Source: Athripsodes cinereus
Taxonomy: Eukaryota > Arthropoda > Insecta > Trichoptera > Leptoceridae
Direction of reading: 5' to 3'
Length of the DNA stretch: 64,000 nt
Assembly (NCBI GenBank): GCA_947579605.1
Contig: OX388314.1
Span: 24,810,000 to 24,873,999, forward strand
How positions within the stretch are numbered: the first letter of the stretch is position 1; every line of letters starts with the position of its first letter. This document shows positions 30,966-42,300 of this stretch, one piece after another. The notes under the pieces were generated by a model. It worked only from the letters and a program-made list of their open reading frames with translations. It searched no databases and had not been told where the DNA came from. Position numbers and translations under genes: made by a program.

Positions 30966-31425
30966 CTACCAGGTGTTGATATTATATTCGAAAACTGTGG
31001 CAAATCTTTCATAAACATTGACTAGCCTAGAATCAATGGCCTGCCTGCTTGACTCTAAGGCCTGCCTGCTTGATTCTAAGGCCAGCCTCTTCAACTCTTC
31101 ATCCCTTCTGTTGTCTTCCCTATGTCTGTCGAGCTCCAGTCTCTGGAGCTCAATTTGCCCGACGAACTCCGCTGCCCTGTCAAAATGGGTTTGCCGGGTC
31201 CCACTAACCCGGCTTGGCAGATCTCTGGACACCCTATGACTCCTCTGAAGTGTCGGGTGAGCAATTGCCCTAGGATTGCGCGGACTTCTCCTTAGAGTGC
31301 GTGGACTTCATCTAGGGCCCCGCTGAGGACTCCTTGTGGACTCTGGAGCCCTTATGGGTGTTTCTGGAACTCTTATGGGTGTTTCCTGTGCTCTTGTGGG
31401 AATCCATGATACATTGTCTGTAAAA
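30966..31425 (-). pseudogene. Duplicated Myb-partner exon, copy A2
   Basis: The layout is as in A1, with TGA at 31308-31310. It has a longer C-terminal part with an internal ALESSRQALESSRQ repeat and ends SRLVNVYERFATVFE. The acceptor is intact. Confidence 0.6.
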
Positions 31426-32078
31426 AATGTCATAGATATATTACATTTTGAAATAATATTACACTGATTAAATGAGTTACGTTTTATATCACTTTATAAT
31501 TATAGTACTTGTTTTTTAAAATTTTACTATTCCTCTAAATGCTCTATGGTGTTCCTTCACTCTCGTACAGATTACTCTACCAGGTGTTGTGATTATTAAT
31601 TTTTTGTTGAAAAGTTCACCTCTCCTTAAAATTCACCTTTACGTTAACGTTAACGAAAACGTTTGACATTTTGTTAGTGATAAAGTTTAATACCGCGAGG
31701 TTAGTATACACTGTTGTTATTAATGTTTATACATATAAAGCGACAAAAATTGTTCACTAAAATCTTCATTAGACAGAAAACTTGTCGAGAACTATTCATT
31801 TATATGAGGATGACATTGCACTAGTTTGTTTTTTTGGTCTAACGCTGCAATTTCTTTCAGTTAAGTCAAAAAAATAATAATAAATGGACACTACGTTTTA
31901 TGTAATTGTGCAAAGTAAAAAAGAAATTGTATATACCTTTCCATGAATTCAACCATTATTATTGCTTGACTGGTGCTTGTAACTTGTTTGCCTGCTATCT
32001 GTTTATTTACATTTATGATTGTCAACAAAGGAACACCAGCTGTTGAATGGTGCAACTTCATGTTGATCAATAATATTA

Positions 32079-32545
32079 TTAACTTTGTCTGAATACCAAG
32101 CCACGTTCGAAAACTGTGGCAAATCTTTCATAAACATTGACTAGCCTAGAATCAATGGCCTGCCTGCTTGACTCTAAGGCCTGCCTGCTTGATTCTAAGG
32201 CCAGCCTCTTCAACTCTTCATCCCTTCTGTTGTCTTCCCTATGTCTGTCGAGCTCCAGTCTCTGGAGCTCAATTTGCCCAACGAACTCCGCTGCCCTGTC
32301 AAAATGGGTTTGCCGGGTCCCACTAACCCGGCTTGGCAGATCTCTGGACACCCTATGACTCCTCTGAAGTGTCGGGTGAGCAATTGCCCTAGGATTGCGC
32401 GGACTTCTCCTTAGAGTGCGTGGACTTCATCTAGGGCCCCGCTGAGGACTCCTTGTGGACTCTGGAGCCCTTATGGATGTCTCTTGAACCCTTATGGGTG
32501 TTTCCTGTGCCCTTGTGGGAACCCATGATACATTGTCTGTAAAAC
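32079..32545 (-). pseudogene. Duplicated Myb-partner exon, copy A3
   Basis: It is almost identical to A2, with the same TGA at 32427-32429 and the ALESSRQ repeat. It diverges only in the linker and after ATVFE. Confidence 0.6.
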
Positions 32546-32919
32546 ATGTCAGATATATTACATTTTGAAATAATATTACACTGATTAAATGAGTAACCGA
32601 TTATCATAAGGTCGCAGTGTGACTTGTTAAATATGTAGTTGACTACCGACTACATGGAAATGTGACCTCAGTCACAGTGGTGTGTTAGAGATGCAGACCG
32701 TTACACTTTAAGTAATCCGACTTCGATTCCTTTAACGATTAAAGTGTTTTTATCATTCTCTGCAGAACCAATCAAAACCCTTTTATATTTTTGGCAGTTT
32801 TTTATTTAACATAATTTTAACTCCCAACTGCACACATAAGAATTGATATCAATTTCTACATCAACAACAAATTCATTCAAAAATTTTCCAGTTTTTTAAT
32901 TCTTCTGGGTCTTAATTGT

Positions 32920-34105
32920 CTGTAAAACTGGAAGAATCTTTTGCTACAGTCGCATTCTGTGAGAAGTCTACAGACTGTAAATATGTATTCATATTGTCTT
33001 CACAATTGGCTCTTTCAGAATGCCTACAGCAAAAGTTATTCAATAAAAGGGCTTTGTAGGCACCTTCAAATGGTGTACTATTGGGTGACATGTTCCTCGA
33101 CCTCTTAAATTGCCAAAAAAATTCTCAACAGGATCTTGATTAAGATTTCTGTAGAGTAATGAATTGACTTTGTATTTATAATGCAATGCTTTCCATATGG
33201 CTTACATACCCTGGATGGTTTTGATAAAATTTTCGATGGATGGTATCATCTTTTCCACTAATCGAATCATCTATTTCTCTTTTTTCAATGAATTTCATAT
33301 TTTTTTAAAAATGGATGGCATTCCTCCAAAGCTCTGATGAGGTGAGCTTTTCACAGCTGCTCTAAATTCTTTTCCATTTTGAATTGTAAGTGAACTACAG
33401 TTCAAACTATCAAACAACTTGTCCATTATTAATGTGAAGGGAATTAAAATCGTAATCTCTTCTCTCAAGTTGCATCGTCCAACCAAATGTTCTGTGGCCA
33501 CAGCAACTCTTGAAAAAAACTCCGTTTTAAAATTTATACATTTTCTTGTCTTTGTCATAGTACACCAAATCCTTTGTGATCAGGTTGTTCCTAATTCCCT
33601 TAATAAGATGAGGAACATCATGCAATGGATTTTTTTTGTTGTTGTCGATAATAAAAAAAATCCCCCAGCCACTCCTTAAATATTTTTCCCTTGTGTCATT
33701 AATAAGGTCTCTTATTGCGGCAACATTTGCTCTGCTTTGGTCACAGACCATAGCAATTATTTGCAATCCAGTGGCATTAATTTCTCTAACTATTTCACAT
33801 ATTACTTTTTTTAAATCATATTTTTGAAGATTATTTGTGAAATAATATGCCACTGGTTGCTTATATGGTCTTGTTATTCCTTTTATCATAAGTACCAAGG
33901 CGTGATTTGCAATTTTTTTTCACCGATGGAGGTGAACCCTTTCATTTGATCAGAAGTGGCATTGTAATGGGTTTGTGGGTTTATACATAGACATTTCGTC
34001 AAAGATTAAGGTGCACAACTTTTCTTCTGTACTCATATTTTCGATAGTCTTTTGGAGCTTCTTAAATATGATGGGAATTTTTTCCTTCTGTGACTTTTAT
34101 ACGGC
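32920..34105 (-). pseudogene. P-element-like transposase (P-like copy 2)
   Basis: Blocks in order on the minus strand: KLCTLIFDEMSMY (first catalytic Asp, about 34010), IKGITRPYKQPVAYYFT and LQIIAMVCDQSRANVAAIRDL (about 33870-33720), DVPHLIKGIRNNL (about 33600), MDKLFDSLNCSS (about 33420), and LNQDPVENFFWQFKRSRN with FEGAYKALLLNNF (about 33150-33040). These are the signature blocks of P/THAP9 transposases. A stop lies between the DEM and KQPV blocks, and frameshifts lie at 33550 and 33290. Cellular role of the family: excision and insertion with 8-bp duplications. This copy is dead and differs from copy 1. Confidence 0.75.
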
Positions 34106-34290
34106 TCACAATGTTTTTAAATATGATGGGATTTATGCCTTCCGTGACTTTTATACGGCTCACAATGTTTTTTAATATGATGGGATTTATTCCTTCTGTG
34201 ACTTATACGGCTCACAATGTTTTTAAATATGATGGGATTTATTCCTTCTGTGACTTTTATACGGCTCACAATGTTTTTAAGTGTCCTTAT
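34084..34290. repeat. 54-bp tandem repeat, about four copies, at the 5' end of P-like copy 2
   Basis: Units contain CCTTCTGTGACTTTTATACG and GCTCACAATGTTTTTAA with one to three changes each; the period is 54, then 52. Units are in frame with the transposase side, repeating an NIVSRIKVTEG block. Confidence 0.9.
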
Positions 34291-34299
34291 AGTAAAAAA

Positions 34300-36480
34300 G
34301 TTCATAATATCTGAATATATCTGGTACACAATTAACGAAGGTGCTTGATGTAATTGATGGTGCACTTATAAATATTTATATGCACCTTCAAATTGTCTTG
34401 CTGAAGGATTATTATAATGTTAAATTTTTTTTCTAATGCAACTAAAAAAACATTTAAAAGGATTTTGACATATTTCATAGGTTAAAAACATCTAAAATGT
34501 AATAGACTTCTGAAATATTTTGTTTTTATTTTCTGGGTATCCAACAACCCTGGCAGAACCCAATATTTTTCATCGATTTATTTTGTTTTCCTCCTAAAGC
34601 ATCTTTTTTTTTGTTTCTCTGCGATCACTTTTTGATAAAACATTACAGCTTTCTTGGGTACAGTTGGGTTTTCCACATCATTTTCTGTAAAATCTCCTAG
34701 ACACCTTAAATTAAATTGTAAATATTAAAACACAGCAACACTGAAAAAGGTGGTGAAAGATGTCATTTAAAGCATTCATGTCATTTGTACAAATGAAATG
34801 GCCAGATAGCCCTTGTGACCATAGCTGCAATCATTATAAAATGCGGGAGTATTAGATTATCTTTACATTTTGTGACATGTTTCAGCTTGCTAGGCCATAA
34901 TCATACATTATATTTTGTAACATAATGTATTGTATAATTATACATGCACACCTATTCGTGGACGGTGGACGTTTGCACCAGCGGGCTAAGACATTACATA
35001 GTTTTCGATCGACGGCTTTACGAATTTTGCGCAAACACTGCAATTTGGTAATTAATGACATGAATTTTGTACGACGATTTTTTTGTCAGGAAATTTTTAA
35101 AATTTGTTTTCTAATTTTTCGAATTTGACTCTAGGCTGGGCCTTCAGAGCCACATGCGGCACTTTGCCTACCACTGTCGTAGGTTATAGTGATTTCTGAT
35201 TATCATGATTGAAGGGTTTGTACAGCAATAAAATAATGTTTTAATTTGCATGTTTTTCATAATTTATTATATAAAACTTACATGTTTTATTGTATATTTA
35301 ATTAATAAGTACATTTATATTTATTTATTATTACAGTTGGTAGAAAAACTATCACAGTTGTAAAATGTCACTTGTTATTTATATTATGTTATAATTAATA
35401 TCTATACAGGGTATCCCGATTATCACCAATCAGATGTTTATGTTTTTCTTTTCATTATTGTTGTTTTCTTTTCATTTTTTACTTTGGGGCAAGTGTCCGT
35501 AATATATTGATTATTATCAAAGTGCTCAGCTATGTTTTATGGTTTTTTTTTTTGTGATTTTTTTGTCATCAGTCGGCGCATAGATGCATAATGTAATGCA
35601 GGCTGATTGATGAAAAAGATAAAATGTAATGAATAATAATAAAAGTTATGTCTTATTGAAATAAAAATTACATTCGAGAAGCCACTATTGAAGTTTTTGT
35701 TTTAAATTAAAAATCACTATGTATTTTTTTATATTATATTTTTTATCACTCTGTTTTGGTTGATCCATGGTGCTCCTTATACACTGTATATTAACACCTA
35801 CTTATAATTTACTTGTTTTGTTGTATTGATATAAATTAAATGTTTATTATGCTATATATATATATGCTATATTTATGTTACATAAAACACAATAAATTAT
35901 AATTTGATAAAAAAAATGTATTTATTACTATTGCCTCTCATACAAAATCTTATATTTTAATATTTATATATCTATATCATCATTGTTTATCCTAAAATTG
36001 TAGTTATCAGACTAACTACATAATAATGATGCAAATTGTATGTTGTCTTGTTGATGACATTTTGCTAATACTTGCGTTATACTGGACAAACATATTATAA
36101 GCCTATTTTTGTAAATTTAACACATGAAACTTCCATAATATAAGGCTTAGAAAAGACAATGTCACCTAAATTGGTAGTTTCGTGTGTTAAATTTACATAA
36201 TATGTGATATCACACAATGGTTAATTGTAAAAATAACATTGATAAGACTATTTTTTCTTGAAATTTGAATTTAACCCTATTTTTAATTCAACAATTTACA
36301 TTTTACATATCTTTATCCTATTTAAAATATTGTCATGTTGTTTATGTGCCTATCTAATAATAATAATGATGTTTTGGAATTAGTTTATTCCCATTGACAT
36401 AATACACAGCTATACTGTGCACTTCTATGAAAAATCTTCCCACTTGAGGTAATAATCATAATTACTTTATTACACAATAT
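34300..36480. other. AT-rich, no gene recognised
   Basis: All frames are short. A GC-richer patch at 34960-35170 looks like degraded coding DNA but matches nothing I know. There are no inverted ends. Confidence 0.45.
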
Positions 36481-36486
36481 CATCGC

Positions 36487-36745
36487 CCTCAATGCTCCTC
36501 TCGGGAGCACAGGGCAGAAACCAGCCTCCTCCATTCAGAGCGTCTGCGCCAGTTGCGTCACCTCTTTCCACGACATTCCTTGCGCTCTGATGTCGTTGTC
36601 ATAGGAACGGTGTACTGTGAAAGAGGGATGCCCAGGCCGACGGAACCCTTGCGGACGGAAGAACAGCACTCTTTGGCCAACTATCATTGGGCATTCTCAG
36701 AACATGTCCCAGCCAGGATCAACGTCTCTCCAGTATTACGGAGAT
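36487..36745 (-). pseudogene. Non-LTR retrotransposon 3' tail (GAT-tailed family), copy 1
   Basis: It is the reverse complement of the 53.15-kb copy: RT tail ending in [20 protein letters not shown] sequence, then GAGGGCGATGAT. It is 5'-truncated. Confidence 0.7.
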
Positions 36746-36851
36746 TACACAATATAGAATAGGTATAAACAATTACAGAATATTAAATAAGGTCATACAA
36801 ACATATGATCGAGAAAAGCGATCTCTTTCAACTAACCTGATAGTTATTATA

Positions 36852-38136
36852 ATAGGTCGGGGAAAAAGTTTCTTCGCATTTTACTTGAAAATTCAAGCCA
36901 ATTTTTTCAAAGTTAATTAACATTTAATTACAATATATATATGCCACTTTGTTCGTAGACTTTCTGCCATCTTGTAGGTAGAGACATGATCCCGTTGCTG
37001 TAGAAATTTTGGGACTTCTGATCAAAAAACCGCAACAAGTAGTTTTGGCAGTCCTCTTTTGATGTTAACCTGACACTGCCTAAAGAATTCTGAAGAGACC
37101 AAAACAGTTGGAAATCTGAAGGTGCAAGATCAGGGCTATATGGCGTAGCATTAACACCTCCCAGTCAAACTCTCTTAATTTTCGCTGAGTGGCTTAAGAT
37201 GTGTATGGTCCAGCGTTATCGTGATGAAAGACCACACCCTTTCTATTAATCAATTCTGGCCGCTTTTTCTCAACTTCTTGCTTTAATTTCATCAGTCGTT
37301 GGCAGTAGAGATCCAATTCGATGGTTCTGCCCGGCGGTAAAAGCTCATAACAAAAAATGCCCTTCCAATCCTACCATAGACACCGCATCACCTGTTATTG
37401 CGAGTAAATCCAGGTTTCGCCCCAGTCTGTGAAGCCTGACTGACCTTTGACCATAACCTTTTTCACACGTTCTTGACATACATGATCCACTTTTCATCAC
37501 CAGTTATCAGCCTCTTCAAAAGCTGTTCGGTTTCATTACGTCTCAATAAATAATCTCAAATGAGTACACGGTTCATTAGGTTTCTTTCAGTGAGCTCGTG
37601 TGGCACCCAAATATCGAGCTTTTTTGTGTACCCAGCTTTTTTCAAACGGGTTCAAACTGTTTTGTGGTCAATTCTCAGTTCTTCAGCTATGTTTTAACTG
37701 CTGGTATGCCGATCTTGCTCCACTTTTTCAAAAATAGCGTCCATTTTATCCGTAACAGGGTGACCAGAGCGAGATGCATCTTTGACATCAAAATTCTCAG
37801 ATTGAAAACCCTTCAACCAACTTTGTGCTACTCTTAATGATACTGCATTAGGTCCATAAACGCCATAAAAAAAATTTGCGGCATGGATTGCATTTTTTCC
37901 TTTTTTGTAACAAAATTTTAAAATGTATCTAATTTCTTCATTCGATTTGCTCCTTTTGACAGAAAGAAAAACAAATGAAAAAAAGCGGGAAACAAAATGT
38001 TATTAATTTAATTCTTTTTTTGAAATGTCACCTTTTTAATGCCATAAAAATCAGCCAGATACAAATAGTACAGCCAAAGATATTTTGTTACAAATTTATT
38101 CATACTATATGCGAAAAGACTTTTTCCCCGACCTAA
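36852..38136 (-). mobile_element. Mariner element, full length but inactive, TA target duplication
   Basis: The inverted ends begin TAGGTCGGGGAAAAAGT and differ in only a few positions across about 28 bases. TA flanks both ends (36850-36851 and 38137-38138). The length of 1285 bases equals that of a complete mariner. A single minus-strand transposase gene fills it. Confidence 0.9.
36935..37970 (-). pseudogene. Mariner transposase pseudogene
   Basis: The frame begins near SNEEIRYILKFCYKKGKNA with an HTH region including VAQSWLKGFQSENFDVKD and the RSGHPV hook. Later blocks HDNAGPY (second catalytic Asp) and YSPDLAPSDF (third Asp, D34D spacing) are recognisable. The end reads LPTRWQKVYEQSGIYIL. 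At least four in-frame stops are visible, for example after RHTSS, after KTV and after PYTS. The protein would have bound the element ends and cut and joined them; it is now non-functional. Confidence 0.85.
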
Positions 38137-38139
38137 TAT

Positions 38140-39018
38140 ATAGTTATTCTTAAGAGAGTTATCTACCGTTTCTAACACATTGATGTACATTTAAAACTAA
38201 TAGTTTCAATTATTTAAATTGACTATATTATATTATAACCATGTGTTAGAAAAGGAGATCACTCTAAAAGTTGCCGTCTCGCATGGTACACTTTAATTTT
38301 TCATAGGAATATAGATCTTATCGCCACGGTGGGAAACATATTCTTGCTTGTATTTTGATCAAAAGTGCACAGTCTAGCTATTATAAGATGTCTTTGCTTA
38401 TTGCATAATAATAATAATAATGCTAATAATACGTACAAAAGAAAAACATCAAAAATAAATATAATAGTTAGGTACTTAAATAATTGTTTTCACATTATTT
38501 AGTAATCGAGCTCTTCCTAACTTAAATTGCAAATTTAATAAGTCCACTGTTTTATTCATTAGATTTATGATCTTGCGCAACATTTTTATTTACTTGCTTT
38601 TGGATTAAAAATAGAATTACTGCATTCTTATTTTAAACAAAAATTAAAAACAAAAAAATGTATTTAACTGGTTGATCTAACTGGTTTCTTTAAAATCGCT
38701 TGGTGACAGCATTATTTATACACTAACTTCGATAAGGATTTATTAGGTTTTTGATAAATAAAAAAAAATTAGGCATGCTTAATATACGCATGTTGCAATG
38801 ATTGGTGTTTGAACCTCAAAAGTCCAGCTTTGAAGTTCAAGAACCTGTTAAGATCTCAACCACCTAAAAATAATTAAATAATTGACAATATTTTGGATTG
38901 GGCATGAAATTTGTAACATAAAATTTCATTTAAATCACAACATAGTCATTCAAAATATCACGTTTGCGTTTCCTTTCTTAAATTAATTACTTTCTGTTTC
39001 AAATTTAAAGTTTTATTA
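38140..39018. other. AT-rich spacer downstream of the ABCG gene
   Basis: No coding frame is visible. An (AAT)n run is at 38404-38422. AATAAA on the minus strand at 39012-39017 lies immediately after the ABCG stop, and more occur further down; which is used cannot be told. Confidence 0.5.
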
Positions 39019-39360
39019 TTATTTAGAAAATCGTCTTTTAATATTAGCAAAAGCGATAACTCTAAATAACAAAGTTAGTCCTAGTAAAGACAACATCTCA
39101 AGCCAAACAGTCTGTTTATTTATATCTAAAAAAGTTATAAGCACATCAGGTTTTGAATAATGGCAGTAAATTTCTTCACACTGTAGTGGTTCTCTTTCGA
39201 ACCCGAATATAGTCAGTACCAAGGCGACTACGCCGCATCTTACAAAGGATAATCTCATGGATATGTACATGAACCATGAAATATCCTTTGCGAAGTCGAA
39301 GCCGTAAATTGCCAAACCGAGACATACGGCGCTCACTAGTGGGCCAACAGCGCAGCCGTT
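39019..39360 (-). CDS. ABCG last exon, C-terminal membrane segment
   Basis: TTTTTCAG acceptor, [36 protein letters not shown], the Cys-bearing external loop and a last segment [20 protein letters not shown], ending KRRFSK and TAA. The two cysteines in LQCEEIYC probably form the extracellular disulfide loop known in the family. Confidence 0.92.
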   Translation of the reverse strand, partial: NGCAVGPLVSAVCLGLAIYGFDFAKDISWFMYISMRLSFVRCGVVALVLTIFGFEREPLQCEEIYCHYSKPDVLITFLDINKQTVWLEMLSLLGLTLLFRVIAFANIKRRFSK

Positions 39361-42300
39361 CTGAAAAAGAAATGGGATAATTAAACATTGCACAGTAAGT
39401 ACTAAAATTAAGATTATTAACCAATATTTTGTCTCTTCTTTACTTATGCCAGAACTATAATAGTCAGAGAACAAGAATAATTATTATTATCGTCGATACG
39501 ACGTGATATTGGTTATTTCCTACTGAGATCACCTTGGCCAAAAGCTGTTATGGTCTTAGTGCAGGGTGACATTTTTATGATGATAATAATAATGTTTCCA
39601 ACTTAGCTGTTTTGTACACCCAAGTCCCCGGTAAAATCTTGTTAATAGTATATCGTTGCCGTGGAGATGAAGTAATCCGAGCCACACTTTTTTGAAAAAT
39701 GAGTTAAGTATGCAGTTTTGTTCAGAAAACAACGGAAAACATAGTGGTGAAGAGAAATAAGTGATTTGATATTCCTAAAAGGTATTTTTGGAAAATTGTG
39801 AAGAGATGTTGTGTTTTTACATCATTTCAAGTGTGTGTTAGAGCATTTCACTAACGCAGATAGGAACAAATAGTTCAATTAAATTATATAAGTGAAAAGA
39901 TCCAAGCCGCATAGCGCTTAACTTTCCGACAGGTGGATCTTTCTCAGCCACAGTGGTGAAATAGCCCAAGTGACAAATTCGTGTTTACTTCTAAAATATA
40001 AAAATTCTTTAATATTTTCTTATTAGTGGAATATGTGATCAGGAATATTGTGTAAAAATTTTAGCGAAATTTTTGTAAAAATAACTTAGTTATAGTCAGA
40101 TTAGAATTGGCGGATGCGACAACTTCATCACCCTTTTTCTCGAAATGTCTGTCTTGTGGGTTAGATCACTTCACATCCACAGCAACGATATACAAGCACA
40201 TGTTACCAAGGTTCTACCACATTCTCTCACCTAATTGATATACATAATATTGTTCTCAAGAAGTGTATTAGACATGATGAAATCCTAAATCCATGCATGA
40301 TTGCAGTAGTACCACGTATACCCAAAACAGTTTCAATCTCTTACACTCACATCCGTACTAACAGTTCAAATTTCTAACCAGGATTATCCTTTCACTATCT
40401 TTATTTGTCCCTGTTATATTATTTTTCATACTTCGAATTCTAAAACACATGTGACCTATACTATGTATAACAACAACAAAAAAATTACTTACTGTAACAC
40501 TGAATGCTGATCCAATGGCAAGTCCTGCTCCCTCGGCAGCTAGTGATATCAGATTTCCAGCGGTGCAGAAGACTATGAACCTTATTATTTCAAATGGAAT
40601 CCCTGACATGAAATATACCAATGCGCAGAAGACTATATTCAAAATAATTTGAAGAGGTAATTTGGAGACAGTCAGTGCCGCATAATATGGGGTAAGGCCG
40701 TACCAGCGATTGAAATATTCTTTACGGACTAATGAAAGTTCTTGAGGATCTGAAAAATGTACACAAATTTTATCCGTATATTATTTAGTATTCTACACAA
40801 CAAGAAGGCTAAAGGGCCAATGAACTTGGTCCAGACTAATGCTCTGGCTCATTTTTCTTTATAAATCTTTAAATGGGACAGAAATGACAAAGTAAAAATC
40901 TGTCCATTTCTCAAGTTAGTCTGGTCCCATCCAATGTGGAGTTCTAGATGTAAGTATTTTCTTTGGTGGAGTATTTACAGGTAATTTTTCTATCAAAGTA
41001 TTGAAATACTTACAGACTAATACAGGAACCATTATCTGGGTGTATGTAAAGAATATGGCTACTCCGACACAGAACTTCAGATGGTTGAACATCAAAGCTG
41101 CATCATTAGCAGAATCAAAGAAGCACAGACCTATCAACATTCCGCAGAGGATATGGTGGAATATCTGAATATAGATACCTAGAAAACAAAAAAATATGTA
41201 AGTAATTTAAGGTTTAGACAGCATCTATCAGGAGTATATAAAAATTCTCTGCACCTGTTATATTTCAAAAACGTGTAGCCCCAAATGGTGGTTTTATAAT
41301 TTAAACAATGTTTATTGTAATGGAACAGAGAGGAAGACTCTGGAGTTTTAGTTTGAAGAACTGTAGTTTTGTGAAACGCGAAAGTGATAGGTACCTTAAA
41401 AAAGTGAAATTTTATCCGTGTACTGATCTCATAGTCAACGAGGCAGATTCGTATGAGATGGGAAGCCATCCTACTTCCCTCACTTAAATTTTAAGTACTG
41501 TAAAAATGTAGTTTTCACATTTTACTAGTCTTACACCTGCGTGAGTAATGTTATTAATATGTGTAAATAATTTGATTAGATTCAATTTCTTACCTACTGA
41601 ATTTCTCTGGATCTGCACAAACATTCTTCTAAGAAGCAGACTGAACTGAGTGAAAGATGATGTCTCGAATGAAACATCTGCTGTCATAGAATATTTCCTC
41701 ATCTTTAACCAGTTGACTGTTACATTTGACATTTGTGATATGGTGGACTGTTTTCTTACGCCGTTGATATCATTGAGACTAATAGAATTGAAATTGTTAT
41801 TTATCGATATTTTGCCATCCATTTCTTCGAGTGTTTGGTCTAATACTTCAAACATTTTGCCATTTTTGCTTTCTGATGATAATTTTTCGATATTTAACTC
41901 TCTTTCTGTAAGTTCTATGACTGCAAAAATAATGATTTCGGCATTGATTTATTATTTCGTAAATCGTCATATTCGTAAAAAATACACATGGGTTTTAAAA
42001 GATATTAATTTGCAGTCTGACCTGAATATATAAATGTCCCTGCCAAAATTTAAGATTAGATTTTTAAGGATTAGTTTTTAGGAATACTTACTGAAGTCTG
42101 CTGGATTGTGATGTATAGGACAAGGAAGACCTACATTTGATAAAAATGGAACTAAGGCATTTGTCGATCCTTGGTATATACAGAGGCCTTGGGCCATCAC
42201 ATAAACCTGTAAATCAGAAAATATAAATGAATAATTTAATTATCATAGCTCCACTATTCAAAAGTTGGTCTGCTGGCTACCCCACTTGTGGGATATGCCG

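Larger units (their letters stand above)
30376..32570 (-). repeat. Cluster of tandem duplications containing the RQTHFDRAAEFVG exon three times
   Basis: About 330 bases with exon start, TTTTTTACAG acceptor and upstream intron are nearly identical at 30650-30980 and 31270-31588. A segment of about 450 bases is nearly identical at 30988-31440 and 32104-32560. A third short unit, GTGTTGTGATTATTAATTTT, occurs at about 30377 and 31583. The units therefore arose by more than one duplication with overlapping ends. Confidence 0.85.

Noticed and set aside
34084..34290. A CRISPR-like array
   Set aside because: Units are contiguous without spacers, and the DNA is nuclear eukaryotic.
41179..41469. A separate gene between ABCG exons at 41.2-41.5 kb
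   Set aside because: The 96-codon frame is intronic, with no family match and no splice logic.
41484..41593. Read-through of the ABCG linker exon into the intron
   Set aside because: The frame continues past a strong GTAAGA donor, but the next exon joins in phase and restores the family sequence; intronic residues match nothing.
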